From the NCBI RefSeq assembly GCF_943192895.1, contig NZ_CALPCB010000009.1, forward strand, positions 1 to 64,000: a DNA stretch of 64,000 bases, in the 5' to 3' direction. This document shows, one piece after another, positions 8,538 to 15,785 of this stretch. The stretch comes from Veillonella_A intestinalis. Its GTDB lineage: Bacteria > Bacillota > Negativicutes > Veillonellales > Veillonellaceae. Below the pieces are notes generated by a model that was not told the origin of the DNA, did no database searches, and saw only the letters and a list, made by a program, of their open reading frames with translations. The translations under genes were made by a program, and so were the position numbers. Position 1 is the first letter of the stretch. Every line of letters begins with the position of its first letter.

Positions 8538-9154
8538 TGGAAAAGAAAATTTTAACAACACCAATTTCAGCTAAAGATCTTGAAGGCATTAAAGCAGGCG
8601 ATATTATTTACTTAACAGGTCATATTACGACTTGTCGTGATGTGGCACACCGCCGTTTGATTGAATATGGTCGTGAACTTCCTGTTGATGTACGGGATGG
8701 GGCTATTTTACATGCTGGCCCAATTGTCAAAGCGGTTGATGAAGCGAATGACAAATATGAAATGATTTCTGTAGGCCCAACAACAAGTATGCGCATGGAA
8801 AAATTCGAATATGATTTTGTAAAACAGACCGGTGTGCGCCTTATTGTAGGTAAGGGGGGCATGGGCCCAGGCACACAAAAGGCTTGCCAAGAGTTCAAAG
8901 CCTTGCACTTAGTATTCCCTGCCGGTAATGCAGTGCTAGCCGCTACTGAAGTAGAAGAAATTGAACAAGCTAACTGGAAAGAGTTAGGCATGCCTGAAAC
9001 ATTATGGACTTGTCGAGTTAAAGAATTCGGCCCTTTAATTGTGTCTATTGATACTTATGGCAATAACTGGTTTGAACAGAAAAAAGTAGAATATAATGAA
9101 AATAAAGAAAAAGCGTTAGCTGAAATTAATAAACATGTAAGCTTTATTAAATAA
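8537..9154 (+). CDS. ttdB: L(+)-tartrate dehydratase beta subunit
   Basis: A 205-residue beta chain that completes the active site of the TtdAB hydro-lyase. The sequence follows TtdB throughout: KILTTPI start, GDxIYLTGH with TCRD, HAGPIV, SVGPTTSMRME, VGKGGMGPGT and the late FGPLIVSIDTYGNN. The ATG overlaps the ttdA stop by one base, indicating translational coupling for a fixed subunit ratio. Product oxaloacetate can enter the malate-fumarate-succinate branch or pyruvate formation, which links this module with the succinate decarboxylation genes further along. Confidence 0.9.
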   Translation: MEKKILTTPISAKDLEGIKAGDIIYLTGHITTCRDVAHRRLIEYGRELPVDVRDGAILHAGPIVKAVDEANDKYEMISVGPTTSMRMEKFEYDFVKQTGVRLIVGKGGMGPGTQKACQEFKALHLVFPAGNAVLAATEVEEIEQANWKELGMPETLWTCRVKEFGPLIVSIDTYGNNWFEQKKVEYNENKEKALAEINKHVSFIK

Positions 9155-9170
9155 GATAGGGTGTTTTGTA

Positions 9171-10151
9171 ATGGAAACAGAAAAACCATTAGTAATTGTT
9201 GCAGGGAAAGTACGGCCTGATGGCTTAGCTAAATTAGCCGAAGGGGCTACGATTAAACAATGGCAAGAGCCTACCCCTATGCCACGTTCAATATTAAAAG
9301 AGTGGTTACGTGAAGCTGATGGATTATGGAGTAGTAAACATATTAAAGTAGATGCTGACTTATTAGCCAGTGCACCAAAATTAAAAGTGGTAGCGCAAGA
9401 TTCAGTGGGCTATGATAATATTGTTATTTCAGACCTTACAGCTAAAAGAATTCCCCATGGCAATACACCTCATGTTTTAACTGATACAGTAGCAGAATTA
9501 GCCTTTACATTAGTTGCGGCAGCTAATCGTCGTATAGTAGAAAATGTAGAATTTGTTAAACAAGGTTTATGGACTAAACAAAGCCCAATTCATATTGGCT
9601 GTGATTTAAAGGGAAGTACGTTAGGCATTATTGGCTTAGGTGAAATCGGCTTGGCTATTGCTAAGCGAGCACAAGCTTTTGGCATGCAAATTTTGTATCA
9701 CAATAGAACACGTCGTAAAGATGATGAAGTACAAAACCTAACATATTGTACTAAAGCAGACTTATTAGCAAATAGTGATACTGTGTTAGTCATGACGCCT
9801 TTAACAGAAGCTACACGCGGCATGATTAGTAGTGAGGAATTTGCTTTAATGAAAAAAGATGCTTTATTTGTCAATGTAGGTCGTGGTGCAGTCGTTGATA
9901 CAGCGGCTTTAGTTACGGCGCTTGAAACAGGACAAATTGCTTATGCGGCACTTGATGTAGTCGATCCAGAGCCACTACCTAAGGAGCATCCATTATTGGC
10001 AACTGGCAAAGTCATGATAGTACCACATATAGGATCCTTTACAAATGAAACTCGTCATAAAATGGCAATCTTAACAGCTAATAATTTAATTGCAGGTATT
10101 CATAAACGGCCATTACCAGCTTGTGTTAACGAAGACGTCAATTATAAATAG
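9171..10151 (+). CDS. D-2-hydroxyacid dehydrogenase (glyoxylate/hydroxypyruvate reductase-like)
   Basis: A 326-residue NAD(P)-dependent enzyme of the D-isomer-specific 2-hydroxyacid dehydrogenase family. The Rossmann motif GLGEIG is at 155-160, and the catalytic triad fits R238 (GRGAVVD), E267 (DPEPLP) and H286 (PHIGS). It follows ttdB after 16 bases, behind a weak AGGG-type ribosome site, so it probably belongs to the same transcript. A role reducing oxaloacetate, hydroxypyruvate or tartronate-type products, or handling another tartrate stereoisomer, is conceivable; substrate cannot be read from sequence. Such enzymes are not a standard part of ttd operons, which makes this fourth gene interesting. 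Confidence 0.85.
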   Translation: METEKPLVIVAGKVRPDGLAKLAEGATIKQWQEPTPMPRSILKEWLREADGLWSSKHIKVDADLLASAPKLKVVAQDSVGYDNIVISDLTAKRIPHGNTPHVLTDTVAELAFTLVAAANRRIVENVEFVKQGLWTKQSPIHIGCDLKGSTLGIIGLGEIGLAIAKRAQAFGMQILYHNRTRRKDDEVQNLTYCTKADLLANSDTVLVMTPLTEATRGMISSEEFALMKKDALFVNVGRGAVVDTAALVTALETGQIAYAALDVVDPEPLPKEHPLLATGKVMIVPHIGSFTNETRHKMAILTANNLIAGIHKRPLPACVNEDVNYK

Positions 10152-10299
10152 ATAACAGTGTACTATATCTTTAATTGATTGGCAATATGAGCAAGAATAT
10201 TAAGGATATTTATGTTTTTTGTTTTAAGGTTAACTTGAATATAGTATACTAATTATAAGAGAGTCATTTTATAAGTTGTATTTACCCTAGGAGGCGTAT

Positions 10300-10677
10300 A
10301 TGAGTATTCAAGTTGGCTTGCGCGGTGAAGCAGTTGTAATGGTAACAGAGGCAAATATAGCTAAAACTATGAAAAGTGGTGCTTTGCCGGTGTTTGCTAC
10401 ACCTGCTATGTGCGCTCTAATGGAAGAAGCGGCGGTAGCTGCTTTGACTAATTACTTGGCAGACGGTGAAGGTACGGTAGGGATTTCCTTGAATATTACC
10501 CATGATAAGCCATCTCCTGTAGGCGCTACTATTCGGGCTGAAGCAGAAATAACAGCTGTTGAGGGGCGAAAGATTTCCTATCGTGTGTCAGCCTATGAAG
10601 GTGAGGCTTGTATTGGTCAGGGAACACATGAGCGTTTTGTTATCAATAACGAAAAATTTATGGGAAAATTAAAGTAG
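10300..10677 (+). CDS. FlK-like hotdog thioesterase
   Basis: A 125-residue single-domain hotdog protein of the thioesterase superfamily, similar to the group named after fluoroacetyl-CoA thioesterase FlK. Residues T34, E42 and H68 have the same spacing (8 and 26) as the Thr-Glu-His catalytic set recalled for FlK. Start at 10300 has CTAGGAGG upstream. It has its own 148-base leader and a strong terminator, so it appears to be a single-gene unit. In anaerobes such proteins are thought to clear unwanted acyl-CoAs; whether this one acts on a tartrate- or propionate-pathway CoA ester is not known. Confidence 0.8.
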   Translation: MSIQVGLRGEAVVMVTEANIAKTMKSGALPVFATPAMCALMEEAAVAALTNYLADGEGTVGISLNITHDKPSPVGATIRAEAEITAVEGRKISYRVSAYEGEACIGQGTHERFVINNEKFMGKLK

Positions 10678-10744
10678 TTGAATAATTTTCTCAAAAATAT
10701 TTGTCCGAATGGAGCATTTTGTGGCTGAGGCTACCGATTTTTTA

Positions 10745-10786
10745 GAGGATGAGGTATACAATAAAGATACCTCATCCTCTTTGTTT
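10745..10786 (+). terminator. Terminator after the thioesterase gene
   Basis: A perfect 13-bp stem (10745-10757 with 10767-10779), 9-nt loop, then a T-rich tail. It lies in the 388-base gap 10678-11065, whose second half holds the promoter and leader of the DUF3793-flavodoxin unit. Confidence 0.85.
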
Positions 10787-10869
10787 TATAAGAGATTATT
10801 GCTATATTGAGTATATCGAAGTATATCGTTTACTCAGTTGTCATACAGAACTTGTTAAAATATCATAAA

Positions 10870-10884
10870 TGAAAATAATTGTCA
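10870..10884. promoter_or_regulatory. Fur-like site upstream of the DUF3793-flavodoxin promoter
   Basis: TGAAAATAATTGTCA is an imperfect 7-1-7 palindrome resembling Fur family boxes. It ends six bases before the TTGACA -35 box of the promoter that serves the DUF3793 and flavodoxin genes. Flavodoxins are classic iron-limitation genes, which supports an iron-response reading; direct proof is absent. Confidence 0.5.
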
Positions 10885-10890
10885 TTTTTA

Positions 10891-10919
10891 TTGACAGATA
10901 CCTACTTTGATTGTATGAT
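10891..10919 (+). promoter_or_regulatory. Near-consensus sigma-70 promoter
   Basis: TTGACA (10891-10896), 17-base spacer, TATGAT (10914-10919). It would start transcription near 10926, giving a leader of about 140 bases before the DUF3793 gene. Confidence 0.75.
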
Positions 10920-10961
10920 GAATGAAGAAGATAGTTAGCTTAATTATTTTTCGCCAAGTAG

Positions 10962-10987
10962 ATAGTAGCTTGGTAAGAAGCTACTAT
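10962..10987 (+). promoter_or_regulatory. Leader hairpin of the DUF3793-flavodoxin transcript
   Basis: A perfect 10-bp stem (10962-10971 with 10978-10987) with a 6-nt loop sits in the leader, about 36 bases after the predicted start of transcription. Only a short mixed AT tail follows, so it is not a clear terminator. No riboswitch class was recognised. Confidence 0.45.
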
Positions 10988-11065
10988 TTATTAAATCCGG
11001 ATTTACTAGTATGACAGCCTTGAGAGCAAGTGTTCTCCTGAAAACATTGAGAGGCAGGGTAAACT

Positions 11066-11635
11066 ATGGTAAGCGAGATAGATACTATTATCGGTTATCA
11101 TTGTGCGCCGGCAATACGGGGCATCAAGGTGGCGAATCTTGTGGCTATTCCACGAGATAAGGATATACATTTGACAACGGCTTTGTCGGCGTATAATGAA
11201 ATGTTTAATGATCGTGGCTTGTTCTTTTATGAATTATGTCACTGCGACCAACGAAGATTGTTGTTAGTGTTTCGCAAACGGATGTTAGAGGAATATTTAC
11301 GGCGACCAGAGCACGTAGGCTTTTTAAAGATGTATGGCTATATGCCAACAGAGTCTTTAGATGTATGGTTTGCTCGTTTAAAACGACGTTTAGAAGAACG
11401 ACAAGATTTTCCTCATGAAATAGGTCTGTTTTTGGGCTATCCAATCCATGATGTGCGCTCCTTTATTCGTTTGAAAGGGAGTGGCTATAAACTTTGTGGT
11501 GAATGGAAAGTCTATGGCAACCCTATGTCCGCCATGCATTCGTTTCACTGTTTTCGGGCATGCAGAAATTACTGTCATACCCAGCTTTTAAATGGTAAAC
11601 AATTAGAGTCTTTAGTAGCCGTAACGGCATGCTAG
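11066..11635 (+). CDS. DUF3793 family protein
   Basis: A 189-residue soluble protein that fits the DUF3793 family, which has no assigned biochemical role. Several cysteines stand out: the LCHCDQ pair near residue 55 and C-terminal C and H residues around GYKLCGEW and CFRACRNYCH. The middle is basic and arginine-rich. The gene precedes a flavodoxin by 14 bases, and the two share one near-consensus promoter with a Fur-like site. This suggests a job in iron-poor conditions or in electron transfer with the flavodoxin, but that rests on location alone. Start ATG follows GAGAGGCAGGG. Confidence 0.7.
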   Translation: MVSEIDTIIGYHCAPAIRGIKVANLVAIPRDKDIHLTTALSAYNEMFNDRGLFFYELCHCDQRRLLLVFRKRMLEEYLRRPEHVGFLKMYGYMPTESLDVWFARLKRRLEERQDFPHEIGLFLGYPIHDVRSFIRLKGSGYKLCGEWKVYGNPMSAMHSFHCFRACRNYCHTQLLNGKQLESLVAVTAC

Positions 11636-11649
11636 TAGGAGGTAATCAC

Positions 11650-12069
11650 ATGATTGGTGTAATTTATTGGTCTGGTACAGGTAACACAGCTGCAATGGCA
11701 GAAGCAATCGGTAAAGGTATTGCTGATGCAGGTCAAGAAGTAGTAGTAAAATCCGTTTCTGAAATTTCCGCTGACGAAGCAGCTACATTTGATAAATTGG
11801 CTTTAGGCTGTGCTGATATGGGTGCAGAACAGTTGGAAGAAATGGAATTTGAACCATTCTACACAGCGTTAGAAGGCAAATTATCTGGTAAACAAGTAAT
11901 TCTTTTCGGCTCTTATGGTTGGGGCGGTACTTGGCTTGATGATTGGGCAGAACGTGTAAAAGCGGCTGGCGCAAACATTGTAGCTGATAACCTTCCTGTA
12001 TTTGGTGCGCCTGATGATGCAGCAATTGCTGATTGTGAAGCGCGTGGCAAAGCATTGGCTGAAGCTTAA
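11650..12069 (+). CDS. Short-chain flavodoxin
   Basis: A 139-residue FMN-binding electron carrier. The phosphate-binding loop SGTGNTAAMAEAI is at about 9-21, the loop with GCADMGAEQLEE binds the flavin ring, and FGSYGWGGTWLDDW is the second flavin loop. Very acidic, as expected for flavodoxin. The longer frame beginning at 11629 is rejected because TAGGAGG sits eight bases before the ATG at 11650. Flavodoxin typically replaces ferredoxin when iron is short, in line with the Fur-like site before the operon. A separate 2[4Fe-4S] ferredoxin gene is found at 46743-46910. Confidence 0.9.
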   Translation: MIGVIYWSGTGNTAAMAEAIGKGIADAGQEVVVKSVSEISADEAATFDKLALGCADMGAEQLEEMEFEPFYTALEGKLSGKQVILFGSYGWGGTWLDDWAERVKAAGANIVADNLPVFGAPDDAAIADCEARGKALAEA

Positions 12070-12100
12070 TACATACAATACATAATGCATGATAAATAAT

Positions 12101-12152
12101 AAAGGGACGGTAGCCCATATGATGTGAATCATTAGGGCTACCGTCCCTTTTT
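12101..12152. terminator. Bidirectional terminator between flavodoxin and aminotransferase
   Basis: A perfect 16-bp stem (12101-12116 with 12135-12150) with a loop that itself can pair, followed by Ts on the plus strand and a T-rich stretch on the minus strand. It serves the convergent flavodoxin and aminotransferase genes. Confidence 0.85.
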
Positions 12153-12195
12153 GTTATAGTATAGAATCGGTTAGTTGTAATAAGATAAGAAAGTA

Positions 12196-13362
12196 TTATT
12201 TTTTCAATCCATTAATAAACCGTTCAATGCGCACTAAGGCTTCTTGGATTGTTTCACGCGAAGAGGCGTAGGAACAACGGATACGACCTTTGCCACATTC
12301 ACCAAAGGCAGAACCTGGTACGACTGCTACATGCTCTTGCTGTAATAATTGTACAGCAAAGTCAAAGTCATTTAAACCACAGCTAGAAATATCAGGGAAT
12401 ACATAGAAGGCCCCTTCTGGTACAGCGATTGGTAATCCCATTTTTTGGAAACCCGCAACGATAAGGTCACGACGAGCTTGGTATTCTTCACGCATATTAA
12501 TAACGCTTTCATCACATTCATTAAGGGCGATAATAGCCGCATGTTGAATAGGGGTAGCTGGGGCTACAATGCTGTATTGATGAATTTTAATGGCTTGAGC
12601 AATGACTTCTTCTGGTGCTAAGAGGAAACCAATACGAAGGCCCGTCATAGCATAGGCTTTGGAGAAGCCGTTTAAGATAAGTGTGCGTTCTTTCATACCT
12701 GGTAAAGACGCAATACTTGTGTGCGTTTGGCCATAGGTTAATTCTGAATAAATTTCATCACTCACTACAATAAGATCATGTTTAATAGCAAATTCAGCAA
12801 TGCCTTTTAAATCCTCTTGGTTTAAAATAGCACCCGTAGGATTGCTTGGATATCCCATGAGTAACACTTTTGTTTTAGGCGTGACGGCCTTTTCAAGCTC
12901 AGCAGGGGTAATTTTAAAACCTTCTTCAAGTCGTGTTGGTACCATAACCGGGGTACCACGATTTAATGTAACTTCTGCTGCGTAAGCTACATAGGAAGGA
13001 TCAGGAATAAGCACTTCGTCACCTTCGTTAAGAAGAACGCGCATAGCAAGATCGATGGCTTCACTAGCACCGATAGTTAGCATCATTTCATTTTCTGTAT
13101 AATCTACACCATACCGTTTTTGGTACCAATTGCGAATAGCTGTGCGCAATGGTAAAAGACCTGCGTTGCTAGTATAACTAGTTTCTTTCTTTTCAAGGCT
13201 TTTAATAGCTGCTTGTAATACTTTTTCAGGTGGTGCATAATCAGGCTCACCCACCCCGAGGGATAAGACATTATCCATGGCTAGGGACATCTCCCAAATT
13301 TTACGAATCCCTGAAGCAGGGAGTTCTTGTGATGTTTTTGAAATGTAATTGTTCCAGTTCAT
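12196..13362 (-). CDS. PLP-dependent class I/II aminotransferase
   Basis: A 388-residue fold-type I aminotransferase. It shows the N-terminal GVGEPDY block, GASEAIDLA cofactor-phosphate loop, YPSNPTG, the SDEIYSELTY aspartate/tyrosine pair, and the cofactor lysine K235 in SKAYAMTGLR. This set is typical of aromatic or broad-range aminotransferases (AraT/PatA-like), but substrate cannot be set. The start at 13362 is preceded by AAGGAGG; the longer frame from 13389 is less likely. It is transcribed alone, divergent from the RuBisCO-like gene. Confidence 0.88.
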   Translation of the reverse strand: MNWNNYISKTSQELPASGIRKIWEMSLAMDNVLSLGVGEPDYAPPEKVLQAAIKSLEKKETSYTSNAGLLPLRTAIRNWYQKRYGVDYTENEMMLTIGASEAIDLAMRVLLNEGDEVLIPDPSYVAYAAEVTLNRGTPVMVPTRLEEGFKITPAELEKAVTPKTKVLLMGYPSNPTGAILNQEDLKGIAEFAIKHDLIVVSDEIYSELTYGQTHTSIASLPGMKERTLILNGFSKAYAMTGLRIGFLLAPEEVIAQAIKIHQYSIVAPATPIQHAAIIALNECDESVINMREEYQARRDLIVAGFQKMGLPIAVPEGAFYVFPDISSCGLNDFDFAVQLLQQEHVAVVPGSAFGECGKGRIRCSYASSRETIQEALVRIERFINGLKK

Positions 13363-13476
13363 GTTGAATCCTCCTTCATACCAAATCATTGCTGGTTAGG
13401 GCAAGTTTGGCTCTCTCTTTATCCTGATTATTAGTGTATCATAAATTAGAATACACTAGTAGTGAATTTAGAAACT

Positions 13477-13521
13477 TAATAACTTTTAGGTAAAACGTAA
13501 TAATTTTTAGGTGAAACGTAT
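13477..13521. promoter_or_regulatory. Phased direct repeat in front of the RuBisCO-like gene
   Basis: Two 24-base copies (13477-13500 and 13498-13521), each built around TTTTAGGTNAAACGTA, are set 21 bases apart, two helical turns. A weaker third half-copy is near 13465. They end about 70 bases before the gene start. Same-face spacing is what a dimeric or tandem-binding regulator would need. No regulator family is assigned. Confidence 0.45.
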
Positions 13522-13591
13522 TAAGTTGTACAATTAATATTCATTTTATAGTAAAATAAAGAATTAGAGATGTATTTAAAAGGAGGCACTG

Positions 13592-14728
13592 ATGAAGAAC
13601 TTATGCAATGAACGGTTCGTAGTGACCTATCAAATAGAAGCCCTTACCTATGAAGAGGCAAAAGCTATTGCTTGGGGCGTGCAAGTAGAACAGACGATTG
13701 AGTTTCCTTATGATTTTTTACAGAATGAGGATATTAAACGAGATATTGTAGGTCGTTTAGAGTCCTTAGAATCAGCTGGTGATGAGCGCCATTTTATAGC
13801 TCGAATTTCTTATGGTGTAGAATGTACTGCTTTAGAGGCTACGCAATTTTTAAATGTTGTGTTTGGCAATTCTTCCTTACAACCGCACATTTGGGTAATT
13901 GATATTGAAATATCACCAGCCCTAGTTAGCGCATTTAAAGGGCCACGTTTTGGCTTAGACGGTTTGCGGCAACTTACTGGGACTGCTAAGAGGGCCTTTA
14001 TTCAAGCGGTTATTAAGCCCATGGGAACATCGCCGTCAGTTTTGGCAGATATGTGTCGTGCTTATGTATTAGGTGGGGCGGATGTAATTAAGGATGATCA
14101 TGGCATAACAAATCAAACGTTTTGTCCCTTTGAAGAACGGGTAAAACGCTGTGCTGAAGCGGTGGCAGAAGCTAATGCACAGACTGGTCATCATACTTTA
14201 TATGCTGCCAATGTATCAGCTGATGGCGAAGATTTACTGGCTAGAGCATATTTTGCCAAAGAAGCTGGTGCTACGGCTCTTATGGTAGCCCCTGCATTAG
14301 TTGGCTATGGCTGGCTTAATCGATTAGCTAACGAAGAAGGCTTAGGTTTACCTATTATATCTCATCCTGCTATGATGGGTGGTTTTGCTTTGCCTGGTGT
14401 ATCTGGTATTGCTGATTATTTATGGATGGGCTTGTTACCTCGGTTATTTGGTGCTGATATGTCCATCTTTGTGTCTTATGGTGGCCGTTTTACCTTTACG
14501 GCTGACCAGTGTAAACGTATTCATCAATATTGCACTAAGCCGATAGAGGGGATTAAGGCAACGTGCCCGTCGCCTGGTGGTGGCGTTACAGAACTTCGCT
14601 TGCCTGAATTGCTTGATTTATATGGCAATGATACGATGTTCTTAGTCGGTGGTGACATGTTCCGCCGTGGTCCTGATTTAGCGGCAAATATGAAGGTATT
14701 TGTAGACCTTGCGGAAAAACATAGTTAA
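13592..14728 (+). CDS. RuBisCO-like protein (form IV)
   Basis: A 378-residue relative of the RuBisCO large subunit: an N-terminal domain (1-120) followed by the barrel (125-378). The lysine matching RuBisCO K175 is kept (K142, VIKPMG), as are the carbamylated lysine (K167) and the metal aspartate (D169). The third metal ligand, glutamate in true RuBisCO, is H170 in IKDDHG. The loop-6 catalytic lysine region reads SYGGRF, with no lysine. It is therefore not a CO2-fixing enzyme but an RLP, resembling the non-phototroph form IV group in which sugar-acid decarboxylases such as OiaX are known. No small subunit, phosphoribulokinase or methionine-salvage gene lies nearby. AAAGGAGG precedes the ATG. 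Reaction unknown. Confidence 0.85.
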   Translation: MKNLCNERFVVTYQIEALTYEEAKAIAWGVQVEQTIEFPYDFLQNEDIKRDIVGRLESLESAGDERHFIARISYGVECTALEATQFLNVVFGNSSLQPHIWVIDIEISPALVSAFKGPRFGLDGLRQLTGTAKRAFIQAVIKPMGTSPSVLADMCRAYVLGGADVIKDDHGITNQTFCPFEERVKRCAEAVAEANAQTGHHTLYAANVSADGEDLLARAYFAKEAGATALMVAPALVGYGWLNRLANEEGLGLPIISHPAMMGGFALPGVSGIADYLWMGLLPRLFGADMSIFVSYGGRFTFTADQCKRIHQYCTKPIEGIKATCPSPGGGVTELRLPELLDLYGNDTMFLVGGDMFRRGPDLAANMKVFVDLAEKHS

Positions 14729-14751
14729 TATCTATTAAAAATCAGATTTCT

Positions 14752-14838
14752 ATTAAAGCGCATAAAGAGCATAAAGTGTATAAAGCACATAAAGCGCATA
14801 AAGCGCATAAAGCGTATAAAGCGTATAAAGCGTATAAG
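14752..14838. repeat. 9-bp tandem repeat after the RuBisCO-like gene
   Basis: About nine and a half copies of a 9-base unit close to CATAAAGCG run head to tail. Variation is limited to a few bases. The unit is a multiple of three and one frame stays open across the array (His/Tyr-Lys-Ala repeats), but that frame has no ATG and no ribosome site, so the array is taken as non-coding. Confidence 0.9.
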
Positions 14839-14951
14839 TTAATCTATATATAATTTTAGTTGATTCATTTAATTGTAATTTAAGGAGTTTATAGTAAGAC
14901 TCCTACATATGATTACATGTAAATTTATAAAAGAGAAGAGAGACGAACCTT

Positions 14952-15773
14952 ATGTTAAGTACAGAGTTAGAATCAAAGTTAGCAAATTTGGAAGCTACTT
15001 TACAGCAAATGGGGAGTGCTGTTGTAGCTTTTTCTGGTGGAGTTGATAGTACCTTTTTAGCCGCTGTGGCTCATAAAGTATTGGGAGATAAGGCACAGGC
15101 CTTTACAGTTAGTTCACCAACTTTGCCAGTCGAAGAAATTGAAGATGCCAAACGCTTTGCCAAGGTTATTGGCATTGAGCATACGATTGTAGAAATTAAT
15201 GAATTAGAAATGGAAGATTTTACTCGCAATGATCCAGAACGTTGTTATTATTGTAAGAAAAATCGCTTTCAAAAATTAATTGATTGGGCTGCCGCTAAGG
15301 GGATTAATGGTGTTCTTGATGGGGGTAATTTAGATGATAAGCAAGATTATCGCCCTGGTATGCGTGCCTTAGAAGAACTTGGTACGGTGCGCAGTCCTTT
15401 GTTAGAGAATGGCTTTACCAAAGAAGATATTCGTACAGTAGCCAAAACTTGGGGTTTAGAAGTGTGGGACAAGCCAAGTTCACCTTGTCTAGCTACTAGA
15501 GTTCCCTATAATCATGTAATTACTGGCGAAGCCCTTACTATGATTGAAAAAGGGGAGAAATATTTACACCAATTCATTGACGGTCCTTTGCGCGTGCGTT
15601 ACCATGAAGGTATGGCTCGTATTGAAGTCAGTGAAACTGATTTTCAGATATTTGCTGATTCAAAGCGACGTGAAATGATTCGTCAGGCTTTTGAAGAATT
15701 TGGCTTTACTTATGTGAGTGTAGACTTACAGAGTTTTAAAAGCGGTAATTTAAACCGAGAAGTAACTAAATAG
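14952..15773 (+). CDS. larE: LarE-type ATP-dependent sulfur transferase, three-cysteine form
   Basis: A 273-residue enzyme of the PP-loop ATP pyrophosphatase family that converts carboxylates to thiocarboxylates while building the nickel-pincer cofactor of lactate racemase. The PP-loop SGGVDS is at 28-33. Three cysteines, C99 and C102 (RCYYCKK) and C180 (PSSPC), match the form that binds a [4Fe-4S] cluster, studied in Thermotoga maritima, instead of the single sacrificial cysteine of Lactobacillus plantarum. No larA, larB or larC lies in this window. It is followed by walJ after only 12 bases and is probably in one transcript with walJ and htrA. The ribosome site is weak. Confidence 0.88.
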   Translation: MLSTELESKLANLEATLQQMGSAVVAFSGGVDSTFLAAVAHKVLGDKAQAFTVSSPTLPVEEIEDAKRFAKVIGIEHTIVEINELEMEDFTRNDPERCYYCKKNRFQKLIDWAAAKGINGVLDGGNLDDKQDYRPGMRALEELGTVRSPLLENGFTKEDIRTVAKTWGLEVWDKPSSPCLATRVPYNHVITGEALTMIEKGEKYLHQFIDGPLRVRYHEGMARIEVSETDFQIFADSKRREMIRQAFEEFGFTYVSVDLQSFKSGNLNREVTK

Positions 15774-15785
15774 AAGGAGTTTTTG

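Noticed and set aside
7638..9154. Class I fumarase with separate subunits
   Set aside because: Both chains follow TtdA and TtdB block by block as recalled, including the N-terminal PDDV and TTPI regions, and they neighbour a DASS carrier. Fumarase as a side activity is not excluded.
13592..14728. Functional RuBisCO large subunit
   Set aside because: A metal-ligand Glu is replaced by His, the loop-6 lysine is missing, and the length is about 100 residues short of form I. It is a RuBisCO-like protein.
14725..14850. Small repeat protein encoded by the 9-bp array (His/Tyr-Lys-Ala)
   Set aside because: The frame is open but has no ATG, GTG or TTG with a ribosome site, and stops soon after the array.
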